Positions 7,749 to 16,072 of a stretch of DNA of 48,533 nt are shown here, one piece after another. Each line of letters starts with the position of its first letter. The first letter of the stretch is position 1. The notes beneath the pieces were generated by a model that saw nothing but the letters and a program-made list of their open reading frames with translations, was not told where the DNA came from and did not search any database. Made by a program: the position numbers and the translations under genes. Source of the stretch: Eubacterium sp. (GTDB lineage: Bacteria > Bacillota > Clostridia > Oscillospirales > Ruminococcaceae); contig JAFLRX010000017.1 in assembly GCA_022511265.1 (NCBI GenBank), forward strand, positions 1-48,533, written 5' to 3'.

Positions 7749-8633
7749 ATGTTGTTGTATGCAGTTATCGGCACAGCGGCGGCTGTAATAGTTATGCTGC
7801 TGATAAAAATTTATCTGATGAAACGCTCTGTAAAGGAGATATCCTCAGCGTTTGCCGACAGGCTGCAAACAGACACCAACACGCTTATTAGCGTTACCTC
7901 TCACGATAAGGATATTTTGCGGCTGACCGACGGCATAAACAAGCAGCTGAAGGTACTGCGCGCAAAGCATCTCAGATATACTCAGGGCGACCGCGAGCTG
8001 AAAACCGCGATAACCAACATCTCCCACGACCTGCGCACCCCGCTGACCACGATATGCGGCTATCTTGACGTGATGAAGCATATGGAAAAGCCGTCTAAGA
8101 TAGGTGAATATCTCGATATCATGGACGAGCGCGCAGAGCTGATGAAGCAGCTGACCGAAGAGCTGTTCAGATATTCCGTTATACTTTCAGGAGAAAACGC
8201 CGGAGAGCCGGAGGAGGTCTTCGTCAACCAATTGCTTGCCGAAAGCATAAGCGGTTATTATGCCGTGCTGACAGAGCGTGCGATCACCCCGCAGATAGAC
8301 ATTACCGAGCAAAGAATAGTCAGACGGCTGAACAAGACCGCGCTGTCAAGAATATTCTCAAACCTGCTCAGCAACGCCGTAAAATACAGCGACGGCGACC
8401 TGTCGATAACCATGTCGGACAGCGGCGAGATAACCTTTGCCAACAGCGCGCGGGCGTTGTCCTCGGTCGAGGCGGAGCGGCTGTTCGACCGCTTTTACAC
8501 CGTAGAGACGGCGAGAAATTCCACCGGGCTGGGGCTGTCCATCGCGCGGACGCTGGTCGAGCAGATGGGCGGCAGCATCTCGGCGGAGTATAAGGACGGT
8601 ATGCTGTATATTACACTGAATTTCCCCGAATAA
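7749..8633 (+). CDS. Sensor histidine kinase of the exporter operon
   Basis: A 294-residue kinase. One hydrophobic segment (about residues 1-22) anchors it, and almost no residues lie outside the membrane, so it is either intramembrane-sensing or takes its signal from a partner. The dimerisation domain has ISHDLRTPLT with phospho-acceptor His93. The ATPase part shows the N box (IFSNLLSNAVKYS), a short G1 region and the G2 box STGLGLSIARTLVE. ATG 7749 is preferred over TTG 7746, with GAGG at 7740-7743 in front. It is the last gene of the exporter operon and should phosphorylate the regulator at 5179-5847. A bidirectional-looking terminator follows immediately. Confidence 0.93.
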   Translation: MLLYAVIGTAAAVIVMLLIKIYLMKRSVKEISSAFADRLQTDTNTLISVTSHDKDILRLTDGINKQLKVLRAKHLRYTQGDRELKTAITNISHDLRTPLTTICGYLDVMKHMEKPSKIGEYLDIMDERAELMKQLTEELFRYSVILSGENAGEPEEVFVNQLLAESISGYYAVLTERAITPQIDITEQRIVRRLNKTALSRIFSNLLSNAVKYSDGDLSITMSDSGEITFANSARALSSVEAERLFDRFYTVETARNSTGLGLSIARTLVEQMGGSISAEYKDGMLYITLNFPE

Positions 8634-8636
8634 AAC

Positions 8637-8670
8637 AACCGACCCGAAATTATATTTCGGGTCGGTTTTT
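8637..8670 (+). terminator. Terminator between convergent genes
   Basis: A 14-bp perfect stem, AACCGACCCGAAAT (8637-8650) with ATTTCGGGTCGGTT (8654-8667), and a three-base loop are followed by T at 8666-8670. An A-rich left flank could also serve the minus-strand gene ending at 8690. Confidence 0.88.
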
Positions 8671-8689
8671 ATCTTATGGTCTGTTATCT

Positions 8690-9379
8690 TTATTTCCACG
8701 GACGGTCTTTATCCAGCCAGCCGTTGTCATTCCAGTATCTCTTCTCGGCGGATGTATCGTCATAGGTCTTTATCATCATCCGCATAATGGAAAACATCGC
8801 CTTTGTCTTGATGCCGACTTTTGGCTTTTTGGCGGAAATGCTTTTTGCCAGTTTAGTAGTGTCACGCTCTATTTTTTCTTTTTTCTTATCGGATACCTCT
8901 CCCCAATTAGACGCCTGCAGGGCTGCGCCGTAGCTTTTTACGCAGGGCACGCCCCAATAAAACAGCGTGTTGGTGATATCCTTTATCGCGGATTTCATAC
9001 CTGTGCCCGCCGCCGTGGAAACGACTATTGCCTTTTTACCGAACATTGTTTTTCTCGGACTGTGCGGCATCCAGTAGGTAAAGGTCAGGTCGATAAACGC
9101 CTTCATCGGCGCGGACGCCCTCATGCAATATGTAGGTGTGGTGAATATCAGCAGGTCGGCTTTTTCTATCTGCTCCATGATGGCGTGCTTTTCGTTATAA
9201 CAGGGGCATTTTGTTTCATCCTCAACGCACTGATAACAGCCAAGGCAAAAATGCTCAAGATCCCGCGGCAGAAAGAACTCCGCGATTATACTGTCCGCGC
9301 CTGCTTTTTCGGCTATCATTCTGCCTATGTGGTACGAGCTGCCTTTGTGGTTTTGCCCGTGGATAAGTACGATTTTCAT
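8690..9379 (-). CDS. NADPH-dependent FMN reductase / flavodoxin-family protein
   Basis: A 229-residue flavoprotein. The N-terminal MKIVLIHGQNHKGSSYHIG is the FMN phosphate-binding loop of the flavodoxin-like fold, and LLIFTTPTYCMRASAPMKAF is the second typical FMN-contacting block. A cysteine-bearing stretch (FCLGCYQCVEDETKCPC, about residues 49-65) is like that of iron-sulfur flavoproteins and many Clostridial flavin reductases. The start at 9379 overlaps the tetR stop (TAATG) and has AAAGGAG nine bases upstream, so it is translationally coupled to the regulator and shares its operator-controlled promoter. This suggests a role in reducing a toxic electrophile, quinone or nitro compound that the TetR protein senses (inference). 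Confidence 0.87.
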   Translation of the reverse strand: MKIVLIHGQNHKGSSYHIGRMIAEKAGADSIIAEFFLPRDLEHFCLGCYQCVEDETKCPCYNEKHAIMEQIEKADLLIFTTPTYCMRASAPMKAFIDLTFTYWMPHSPRKTMFGKKAIVVSTAAGTGMKSAIKDITNTLFYWGVPCVKSYGAALQASNWGEVSDKKKEKIERDTTKLAKSISAKKPKVGIKTKAMFSIMRMMIKTYDDTSAEKRYWNDNGWLDKDRPWK

Positions 9380-9999
9380 TATTGCTTCTCCTTTACATAC
9401 AGTCTGTTGAATTGCCTTATATGCTGTTCGACTGTCCGCAGTATTTCGTTTTCCCGCTCCGGCTGCCTGTCGCATACGGTAAGCAGCATATATATCGGCG
9501 CATAAAAATGCAGCGCCATAATGTCCGGGTCTTGCTGTATCATAAAACCGTTTGCCGTCAGCAGGGCGAACATCGCCGTCTGATATGACAGCGGGTCGTC
9601 TATGTATTGCTTTTGATACAGCAGCGACAGCGACGGGTCGCGGAATTGCTCTATCGTCAGCATTTTTCTGAATTTGCTTGCGGTGTCGTCATGTAGGAAA
9701 TACATAAACAGCATTGTCCCCATCTGCACCAGCCTGTCCTCTGACACAGCCGAAAAAACGCCGGCGTCGGTTTCGGCGTTGTTGCCGTCCATGCTTAGTG
9801 CCAGTGCCTGTTGCTCGTACCCGTTTTTCATCTCGTCAAGGATAGCGTTGAAGATGTCCTGCTTGCTTTTATAATGCTTGTACAGCGAGGGTGCCTTGAT
9901 ACCGACAGCCTCGGCTATATCCCCGACATACACCTCATTGTATCCCTTTTCGGAAAACAGGTTCAGCGCCTCTTTCAGTATTTTTTGCTTGGTAGTCAT
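9379..9999 (-). CDS. TetR-family repressor of its own flavoprotein operon
   Basis: A 206-residue regulator. Residues 1-50 form the TetR helix-turn-helix: MTTKQKILKEALNLFSEKGY, then VGDIAEAVGIKAPSLYKHYKS. The remaining all-helical part is the variable ligand-binding domain. It ends by overlapping the first base of the flavoprotein start codon. Two copies of GGCTAAT-N4-ATTAGCC lie directly upstream, one in the promoter spacer and one over the transcript start, so autorepression is strongly indicated. The ligand is unknown. Confidence 0.93.
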   Translation of the reverse strand: MTTKQKILKEALNLFSEKGYNEVYVGDIAEAVGIKAPSLYKHYKSKQDIFNAILDEMKNGYEQQALALSMDGNNAETDAGVFSAVSEDRLVQMGTMLFMYFLHDDTASKFRKMLTIEQFRDPSLSLLYQKQYIDDPLSYQTAMFALLTANGFMIQQDPDIMALHFYAPIYMLLTVCDRQPERENEILRTVEQHIRQFNRLYVKEKQ

Positions 10000-10011
10000 A
10001 AAATTTCTCCT

Positions 10012-10066
10012 TTGGCTAATTTAGATTAGCCAAATATATTATAAGCTAATTTTGATTAGCTGTCAA
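10012..10066 (-). promoter_or_regulatory. tetR promoter with twin palindromic operators
   Basis: Read on the minus strand, TTGACA (10066-10061) and TATAAT (10043-10038) are 17 bp apart. AGCTAAT-N4-ATTAGCT (10044-10061) fills the spacer and overlaps the end of the -35 box, and TTGGCTAAT-N4-ATTAGCCAA (10012-10033) covers the predicted start near 10031. The operator centres are 30 bp apart, close to three helical turns. Confidence 0.88.
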
Positions 10067-10086
10067 GTGTTTTTTGAAAATTTTTG

Positions 10087-10129
10087 CAAAAAATCCGACG
10101 GGCTGTGAGACACTCACCACCCGTCGGAT
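10087..10129 (-). terminator. Terminator of the small P-loop kinase gene
   Basis: The stem ATCCGACGGG (10093-10102) with CCCGTCGGAT (10120-10129) is followed, reading on the minus strand, by six T. Confidence 0.8.
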
Positions 10130-10147
10130 ATATTTATAATATTTATT

Positions 10148-10663
10148 TTATAACTCAATATCCGCCTGATATTCTTCATCAATAAGGATATATTCCGCAC
10201 CGTGCTTGATACATTGCTCCAGCATCCGCGCGTTATCCTTGCTGACTGTCTCTGATGTACAGCCCTCGTCGTCAAGGCGGTTTTCTATCACGCCGGCGTA
10301 TTTTTTGATGTCATCAAAATGCTGCTCAATGTATTTTTCGCTCATGATAAGGCAATAGAACTTTATATGCGGGAGATATTCCTGCCCGAAATCCTTTTCC
10401 CAGTCGAAAGGGATATAGCAGCCCTCGACAACCAGGTTTTGGTCGTTTTCTATCGCGGTCTTTATCATCTCCCGTACTATCGGCCATAAATAGTCTGTCA
10501 GTGCTTTGTCGTCACTGGTCGGGGTAAGCGATGTATTTTTACTGCGGATAAGCCCCATTTTCAGATGGTCTATCGAGAGATAGGGATATTTGTATTTTTC
10601 CAGCAGTCTTTGCGCCAGCAATGTCTTTCCCGTATGTGACGCGCCGGTTATTAAGATTATCAT
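10148..10663 (-). CDS. Small P-loop kinase (zeta/adenylate-kinase-like), unknown substrate
   Basis: A 171-residue nucleotide-binding protein starting MIILITGASHTGKTLLAQ, with Walker A GASHTGKT at residues 7-14. It has an SIDHLKMG segment where kinases of this fold hold the acceptor-side Asp, and LVVEGCYIPFD as the probable strand before the second active-site acid. GGAGGGG lies four to five bases before the ATG. A partner antitoxin, as for zeta toxins, is not seen next to it: neighbours are a tetR-flavoprotein pair and an ABC operon. A dedicated terminator follows, so it is probably monocistronic. The fold is clear, but the phosphorylated substrate (small metabolite, nucleoside or antibiotic) cannot be told. 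Confidence 0.75.
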   Translation of the reverse strand: MIILITGASHTGKTLLAQRLLEKYKYPYLSIDHLKMGLIRSKNTSLTPTSDDKALTDYLWPIVREMIKTAIENDQNLVVEGCYIPFDWEKDFGQEYLPHIKFYCLIMSEKYIEQHFDDIKKYAGVIENRLDDEGCTSETVSKDNARMLEQCIKHGAEYILIDEEYQADIEL

Positions 10664-10728
10664 TTTACCCCTCCGATTTGCTTGTTTGAAAATATTTTAT
10701 CATATTTTGCGTGGATTTTCAAGTAACG

Positions 10729-11787
10729 CTATTCTCTGCTCTTTTTCAACCGCCTGCATAACAGCCAAAACACCACGGAGGTAATGACGGCAGCGCATAC
10801 GCTCAGCAGCACGGTACCGTCAACCACCGCGTACCCAGTCAGCTGCGCGCCCGCCAACACTGTACGAGCCGCCTGCGGCAGCATACCGCAGGTCAACGTC
10901 GGCAGGAATATCACCGCCGCCGACAGCGCGATGCATGCGTAGATGTTTTTTATCAGCTTGTAGACAAAGCCCAGCATAAAGCATACTGATACACTCCATA
11001 TTATCCGCAGACCGAGCATCATCAGCATATAGCCCAGCACATTGACGTTGTACGGACATCCGCCGAAGTCCGCTATACTGCACAGCGGCATAAACAGCGA
11101 CCCGCTGCCGCAGCGGATAAGAAAAGATACGATATCCGGCACGAACGAGATAACGCTGCCCGCTACGGCGACTGCCGCCGTGGCGGCAAACCGCAGGTTG
11201 TCTCTTTTCGGACCGCTCAGCGGTGTTGCCGCCGACATAAGGGATATACCGCACAGCCTGTCATAATCCCACAGCCGCAGCCCGAATATGATAATAAACA
11301 ATATAAACAACACATCCGCGCCGTAGTCGCCGAGATATTCGGCAGTGTCGAGGTCGTAAAAGAATATCGGTGTTTTATCCTCCAATGTCAAAAAATATTC
11401 GTATTTCTCATACACCGCGTTAAAGGCGGGCAGCTGTTTTTCCGCGCGGAGGTACTCGGTGTTGTATTCTCTGAATTCTTCCAGCGTTATCACGCCGCGG
11501 TTATAGCCGTCCTGCATTACTGCCTTCATCTTCAGTACGTCGTTCAGCCGCTTCTGCTCGTCGTGCAGGTATTGCTGCTTGTCCTCGGTCAGTTCTCCCC
11601 GCAATATATCAACATACTCACGGTAAAGCTCGGTAGAAAAGTCGTATTGCTCCGGCGCGTAAAAGTATGCTGTCAGCAGCTTTGCCGCCATAAGCACGAC
11701 AAAAACGATTGCCGCCCCGACGCCGCACAGCTTTTTCAGTTCATAGTACAGCAGCCCCGCCGTTGGGTTTGATGAATTTCTTTTCAT
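10729..11787 (-). CDS. ABC-2 type permease with large extracellular loop (operon gene 5)
   Basis: A 352-residue membrane protein beginning MKRNSSNPTAGLLYYELKKL. TM1 (about residues 24-44) is followed by about 110 residues outside, rich in charged and helical text, and then five more hydrophobic segments (about 150-170, 195-215, 245-275, 285-305 and 320-342). This topology, with a long loop between TM1 and TM2, is that of ABC-2 exporters in which the permease comes as a separate chain. The start at 11787 lies four bases after the ATPase stop at 11792. It is the last gene of the five-gene minus-strand operon and probably forms a heterodimer with the permease at 12478-13707, with the ATPase between them. 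Confidence 0.82.
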   Translation of the reverse strand: MKRNSSNPTAGLLYYELKKLCGVGAAIVFVVLMAAKLLTAYFYAPEQYDFSTELYREYVDILRGELTEDKQQYLHDEQKRLNDVLKMKAVMQDGYNRGVITLEEFREYNTEYLRAEKQLPAFNAVYEKYEYFLTLEDKTPIFFYDLDTAEYLGDYGADVLFILFIIIFGLRLWDYDRLCGISLMSAATPLSGPKRDNLRFAATAAVAVAGSVISFVPDIVSFLIRCGSGSLFMPLCSIADFGGCPYNVNVLGYMLMMLGLRIIWSVSVCFMLGFVYKLIKNIYACIALSAAVIFLPTLTCGMLPQAARTVLAGAQLTGYAVVDGTVLLSVCAAVITSVVFWLLCRRLKKSRE

Positions 11788-11791
11788 AGCG

Positions 11792-12532
11792 TCAGCCTTC
11801 GGTGTCGGAATGATGCCCAAAGCTGTCCATATACAGCTGCTCCAGCTCGCCCGATTCGCTGTGGGCGGCTTTGTCATTTTTGACGGTGTTTATCAGGCTG
11901 CCGTTTTTGATAAACAGCGTATAGTCCGCCACCGCCTCGATATCGGATATTATATGTGTGGCAAGTATCACCGTGCGGCTGGCCCCCATCTCGCGGATAA
12001 GGTTTTTAAAGCGCAGGCGTTCTTCCGGGTCAAGTCCCGCGGTCGGCTCGTCAAAGATAAGTATTTCCGGCTCGCCTATCAGTGTCACCGCAATGCCCAG
12101 CCGCCGTTTCATACCGCCAGACCAGCCGCCGACGTGCTTTTTCGCCGCCGACAGCAGATTGACGTCGTCCAGTGCCTTTTCGATATCCGCTTTGCCGTAA
12201 TCTACACCTTTTAACAGGGCAAAGTATTTTATGATATCATACCCGCTGAACGAGGGGTAAAAGTCCAGGTCCTGCGGCATAAAGCCCAGCACCCTGCGAA
12301 AGTCCGCGCCGCCCTTACCGATGCCGTATATGCTTTCTCCGCCGTAGAGGATGTTGCCGCTTGTGGGGCGGATAATGTCGGCGATGCACTTCATCAGCGT
12401 GGATTTGCCGCTGCCGTTCGGTCCCAGCAGACCGTATATACCATGCTCCAGCACGGCGGTAAAGCCGTCCAGCGCGTTTAGTTTTCCGTATGTTTTTGTG
12501 ACTTTATCAAAGACAAGAGCTTTGCCTTCCAT
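11792..12532 (-). CDS. ABC transporter ATP-binding protein (operon gene 4)
   Basis: A 246-residue ATPase with all motifs: Walker A GPNGSGKST near residue 37, signature GGWSGGMKRR near 138, Walker B ILIFDEPTAGLDPEE near 158, and the switch histidine in ILATHIISDIEA. Its start codon is 55 bases inside the 3' end of the upstream permease gene, with AAGGAG about 12 bases upstream, a long spacing that suggests coupling to translation of the permease. With one ATPase and two dissimilar permeases, the complex is probably a permease heterodimer driven by an ATPase homodimer. Direction of transport is taken as export, from the ABC-2 type permeases. Confidence 0.92.
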   Translation of the reverse strand: MEGKALVFDKVTKTYGKLNALDGFTAVLEHGIYGLLGPNGSGKSTLMKCIADIIRPTSGNILYGGESIYGIGKGGADFRRVLGFMPQDLDFYPSFSGYDIIKYFALLKGVDYGKADIEKALDDVNLLSAAKKHVGGWSGGMKRRLGIAVTLIGEPEILIFDEPTAGLDPEERLRFKNLIREMGASRTVILATHIISDIEAVADYTLFIKNGSLINTVKNDKAAHSESGELEQLYMDSFGHHSDTEG

Positions 12533-13707
12533 CTTACGTCAACACTCCTTCCGTACAGCTTTGTGCATATTATCGTGCAGACAACACCCAGCAGCGCGGT
12601 CATGGCTATCACCACCGCCAGACGCGGGACGGGTATGCCGAACAGATTACCGTAATCAAACGAGGTGAAATATTCATCCGGATATATCATATAAGGCGGA
12701 AACAGCATCCGTGCGAGATTTGCCTGTGCTATCCCCTCCGCCGCGGAGAGCGAGCGGAGCAATGTTATTATCCTGTACGAGCCGAACACCAGCACAAAGC
12801 CCAACACAATTCCGCGTATCGGGGTCGCCGCCTTTATCGAAAACAGCGACGCGCAGAACACCCCGAACATCGCCGCCGTAAACAGCATAAATCTCTGCAG
12901 CGCTATCATGCCGAGTATGTTCAGCCTGTACACGCAAAATTCAAAAAATCTCACCGACTGTATCGACGCGGAATAGTTCAGCCTGTATATTACCGCGCCG
13001 TATATTATCTCGGCGATAAACAACAGCAGCGTCATCGCAAATACCACTACAGTCACGGCTGCCAGCTTGTGCAGGTACATCGCGCCCCTGCCGCCCTTTG
13101 CGGTGTGGGAAATGTAATCTGTCCTGCTGCCGCGCTCGCAGCACATAAGGTATGCGGTCAGCAGCACCGCCCACATGATAAACAGCGGACCAAACGCCAC
13201 CGCCTGTATGCTGGAGGTGTTATGCATACGCATAAAGAACATCTCGGCAGAGCTGCCGTCTATCAGCGAGATATCCGTCACACTGTTATAGGTGCGTATC
13301 GCCGCCTCGTTGTATGCCTGCTCATAGCTGTTGCCCGCCGCGGCTGCGTCATTTCGCAGCTGTATCGCGTTGTTGACGGTCTTTATCATATCTTTGCGAA
13401 AGCTCTCGGCATAATTCAGCTGGCGGGATATCGCGTCCTCGGTCCAGTAGGTGACGTTTATCTGCGGGTCGTTTGCCGCGTCGTCGGGATTGTAGTTATC
13501 CTTTGCGGTCAGCTCGCCCGCAAAGGCGGGGGTGACGGTGTCCGGCACACGGGTGTTTATGTAATCGGCAAAGCCGCCTGCCATTCTTGCGTCCTCGCCA
13601 AAGTCCGCCGCCATTATAAAGACGTACAGCGCCGCCACGATAAGCGTGCTGATGATAAACAGCTTGCTGCTTGTCAGCTTTTTTATCTCATATAATACAA
13701 GTCTCAT
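12478..13707 (-). CDS. ABC-2 type permease with large extracellular loop (operon gene 3)
   Basis: A 409-residue membrane protein starting MRLVLYEIKKLTSSKLFIIS, with TM1 at about residues 17-36. About 150 residues of probable extracellular domain follow (to about 185), rich in Asn and Asp, and then five hydrophobic segments to the C-terminus. Both permeases of this operon begin with the same LxYE(I/L)KKL pattern, so they are distant paralogues. It overlaps the ATPase gene by 55 bases. The upstream lipoprotein gene stops 22 bases before its start. The partner lipoproteins suggest that substrate recognition or delivery occurs outside the membrane. Confidence 0.84.
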   Translation of the reverse strand: MRLVLYEIKKLTSSKLFIISTLIVAALYVFIMAADFGEDARMAGGFADYINTRVPDTVTPAFAGELTAKDNYNPDDAANDPQINVTYWTEDAISRQLNYAESFRKDMIKTVNNAIQLRNDAAAAGNSYEQAYNEAAIRTYNSVTDISLIDGSSAEMFFMRMHNTSSIQAVAFGPLFIMWAVLLTAYLMCCERGSRTDYISHTAKGGRGAMYLHKLAAVTVVVFAMTLLLFIAEIIYGAVIYRLNYSASIQSVRFFEFCVYRLNILGMIALQRFMLFTAAMFGVFCASLFSIKAATPIRGIVLGFVLVFGSYRIITLLRSLSAAEGIAQANLARMLFPPYMIYPDEYFTSFDYGNLFGIPVPRLAVVIAMTALLGVVCTIICTKLYGRSVDVRWKAKLLSLIKSQKHTEN

Positions 13708-13729
13708 AAAACAGGCTATACCCCCTTCG

Positions 13730-14806
13730 TTATTCTATTACTAATTGGTAATTCCATCTTGTGCCTTCCGGTATTATCCACAGCCATTCGTCTCCGTCCG
13801 CCTCAAAGATGTTGTACGGTATGCCCGCCGAGGACGGCAGAACCAGCGCCGCCATTGAATGTCTGCCGGGTTCGGGCAGCACGGACGGCTTTATCTCATA
13901 GCACATCATGCTGTTGCCCTCGGTGTAGAAATTGACGAATTTTTTACCGTCAAACGCGTCATACAGCTTGCCGTCGATGAATACCATACCGTACCAGTCA
14001 TAAGGGTCATTTGGGTACTGCGCGCTGAAATACAGACTGCTGCTGTCGTTTACCTTCATCGGCACATCCATGTGGAATGCCGCCATGCCTAACTCTTTCG
14101 TCCGCTGCGCGGTGTAACCTAGGTCAAAGAACTCGGTGAACCCGCTCTGGATATAATACTCGTCCTCCAGTATGCCCGTGACATAGTCCTTTTCCGCCGC
14201 GTGGTATGCGTCGTCCGGCTGCCCATCGGCAGCAGCCTTTACGATAAAGCTGCATGTCTGTATCGTAGCCAGCTGCTGTCCCCAGCTATGCGGGATAAAG
14301 TCCGGCATGGCGTTGATTATTATCGTCGCCAGCGCGGTGCCGCCCTTTTCGGTCTTTATTTCGGGTATGGTTATCGGCAGCTCTACCGGGTTGTAGGTGG
14401 ATATTGTCAGCTGTGACATTTCGGTCAGCTCGCCGCCGTCTATGCTGTGCGGTACCAGTCGCCCGTCACAGAACACGTATACGTCCACCGGCACCTCCCA
14501 CAGTCTGAAGACTTCGTCCGGCGATATGATGAAATTGATAAACCCCTCGATATCCCCCTCAAGCGGGGTAAGGGAAAATTCCGCGTTAGTCCTCAGTCCG
14601 TCCTCACCGTATATCTCCAGCCGCGCATTTGTATTAAAACGGTAGAAATCTTCCTCGTTCAGTGCATATTTGCCGGAGTCGCCCGGAACTGCCTCTTCCG
14701 GTACGCTGACGTCCTGCGATTCTTCCGGCAGGATTATTACGTTTTTCGGCGCGCTGCACGCGGTCAGCAGCAATACAGCGGCAAATGCTATAAATCTTTT
14801 TTTCAT
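13730..14806 (-). CDS. Lipoprotein of the ABC exporter operon, unknown function (gene 2)
   Basis: A 358-residue lipoprotein: MKKRFIAFAAVLLLTACSAP has a charged start, a hydrophobic core and the lipobox LTAC, so Cys17 should be lipidated and the protein should sit on the outer surface. A short acidic linker (about 28-45) leads to a mixed, mostly beta-rich body with many aromatic residues, including paired acidic-aromatic text such as DPYDWYGMVF. I recognise no enzyme motif. It lies 13 bases after the first lipoprotein gene and 22 bases before the permease gene, so co-translation with the transporter is likely. It may receive the exported compound or act as an envelope accessory factor. Confidence 0.8.
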   Translation of the reverse strand: MKKRFIAFAAVLLLTACSAPKNVIILPEESQDVSVPEEAVPGDSGKYALNEEDFYRFNTNARLEIYGEDGLRTNAEFSLTPLEGDIEGFINFIISPDEVFRLWEVPVDVYVFCDGRLVPHSIDGGELTEMSQLTISTYNPVELPITIPEIKTEKGGTALATIIINAMPDFIPHSWGQQLATIQTCSFIVKAAADGQPDDAYHAAEKDYVTGILEDEYYIQSGFTEFFDLGYTAQRTKELGMAAFHMDVPMKVNDSSSLYFSAQYPNDPYDWYGMVFIDGKLYDAFDGKKFVNFYTEGNSMMCYEIKPSVLPEPGRHSMAALVLPSSAGIPYNIFEADGDEWLWIIPEGTRWNYQLVIE

Positions 14807-14819
14807 ATCTCAGCCCCCG

Positions 14820-15998
14820 TTAATTCCACAGATTTTCGCCTGCGCAGCACACAGGGTTTTCGCCGTTTCTGTCCAATAATATACAGCACTGCGAGCCGCC
14901 GGATTCCTGCAAGGTCCACACAGCAATAAAGTTGCCGGACGGGATATATTCCGCGCCGAACAGGACGGTGCCGAACAGGTTAATGTTCGGGTGGTCTTTT
15001 TCATACTCCTCGACGATGTCGGGGATATATATCACTCTGTCGGTGTCGCCGGTCTTAGTATTGTATCTGTACAGCGAAAAACGGTCGTTAGCCTCTTCAT
15101 AGAAAACACAGTCACCCGTGATGACAAAGCTGCCGCCGCCCGCGTTGACGGAAAATTTCTGCTCCATTATCGTCTGCTCGTCCTCTCCGTCTGTGTCGCA
15201 GGACATCAGCCTGCTCAGCGTGCCGTCGGCGACAAGATAATAAAGCCGTCCGTCCGCCAGCTGCTGCAGCACGGCATGCTCTTTAAGATAAGTCACCTCG
15301 CCCGTCTCAAGGTTTACCCTTGTCAGTTGGTTTTCCTGATTTGAGAAAAACACGGTCACGCCGTCCGGCGTTGCCAGGTTCCAGCCAGAGCCGCCCTCCG
15401 GTATCTTTATATGCGGGTATATCAGGCTGCCGTCAAAGTCCAGCTTGTAGAAATAATCCGCGCCCTTGCATATCAGACCGTCCTCTACCAACAAGACCTG
15501 CGTGATTGCGCCCGGTTTCAGATCTATCTTCTTTTCGTAATCGGTGGTAAACTCGTTGCGGTATATCTCGGTTATCTCGCCGTCCTTAGTGTAATACAGC
15601 ATGGGTGTGTCGTATTTGAAATAATAAAACCCGCCGTTGTAGGCGTATGCGTAGTTGTCGTAATTGAAAAAGTGCCGCTTGCATTCCGCGTCGTCATGCT
15701 TGCACCCGACCGCGTCGCAGACGTCGGTCATCGTATGCGACGCCGTGTCCAGCTTATATTCATGATTGTACATGTACCGCCCGTCAAAGGTCGCCCTTGA
15801 GGACATGGTGTTGCTGCGCACGTCCGCAAAGGTGGCGGGGTCATAGGTCAGCTGTAATGTGCCGCCGTCCCCGATATCCGGCACGCTGACATATTCACCG
15901 CCCTGTATGCTCGACGCGCAGGCGGTCAGCATAAGACAGGCGCAGACGGTCAGCATAAGACAGGCGCAGACGGTCAGCGTAAAAATTCTTTTTTTCAC
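14820..15998 (-). CDS. Lipoprotein with probable beta-propeller body (operon gene 1)
   Basis: A 392-residue lipoprotein. The best start is GTG 15998, with AAGGGG six bases upstream, giving a VKKRIFTL signal start; an earlier ATG at 16055 lacks a site. The signal peptide contains an exact tandem duplication (TVCACLML twice, from a 24-bp DNA repeat at 15923-15970) before the final lipobox LTAC. The body has repeated strands with GxxYY or GRLYYL text and conserved aromatic-Asp spacing (for example NGGFYYFKYD, GADYFYKLDFDG and DGRLYYLVADG), the usual look of a six- to eight-bladed propeller related to DUF5050-type proteins. No catalytic motif is seen. It opens the operon whose other genes encode a second lipoprotein and an ABC exporter. 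Confidence 0.8.
   Translation of the reverse strand: MKKRIFTLTVCACLMLTVCACLMLTACASSIQGGEYVSVPDIGDGGTLQLTYDPATFADVRSNTMSSRATFDGRYMYNHEYKLDTASHTMTDVCDAVGCKHDDAECKRHFFNYDNYAYAYNGGFYYFKYDTPMLYYTKDGEITEIYRNEFTTDYEKKIDLKPGAITQVLLVEDGLICKGADYFYKLDFDGSLIYPHIKIPEGGSGWNLATPDGVTVFFSNQENQLTRVNLETGEVTYLKEHAVLQQLADGRLYYLVADGTLSRLMSCDTDGEDEQTIMEQKFSVNAGGGSFVITGDCVFYEEANDRFSLYRYNTKTGDTDRVIYIPDIVEEYEKDHPNINLFGTVLFGAEYIPSGNFIAVWTLQESGGSQCCILLDRNGENPVCCAGENLWN
15923..15970. repeat. Perfect 24-bp tandem duplication in a signal-peptide sequence
   Basis: Two identical adjacent 24-bp copies (15923-15946 and 15947-15970), plus the first bases of a third, encode eight residues each in the signal peptide of the lipoprotein at 14820-15998. 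Being a multiple of three, the repeat keeps the frame. Confidence 0.95.
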
Positions 15999-16072
15999 TT
16001 TTTGCCCCTTTCTTGCTTTTATCCCACCCCGTTGGCAAAGCGCGGAGAAAAGCAAAATATAGCTTTACTTAT

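Noticed and set aside
5179-8633. Classical BceRS-BceAB bacitracin module
   Set aside because: The permease has about six TM segments and no large extracellular loop, so it is not a BceB-type protein; only a looser antibiotic-exporter relation is supported.
10148-10663. Zeta-toxin/antitoxin module
   Set aside because: The P-loop kinase has no adjacent antitoxin-sized gene and lies in its own transcript; only the fold is supported.
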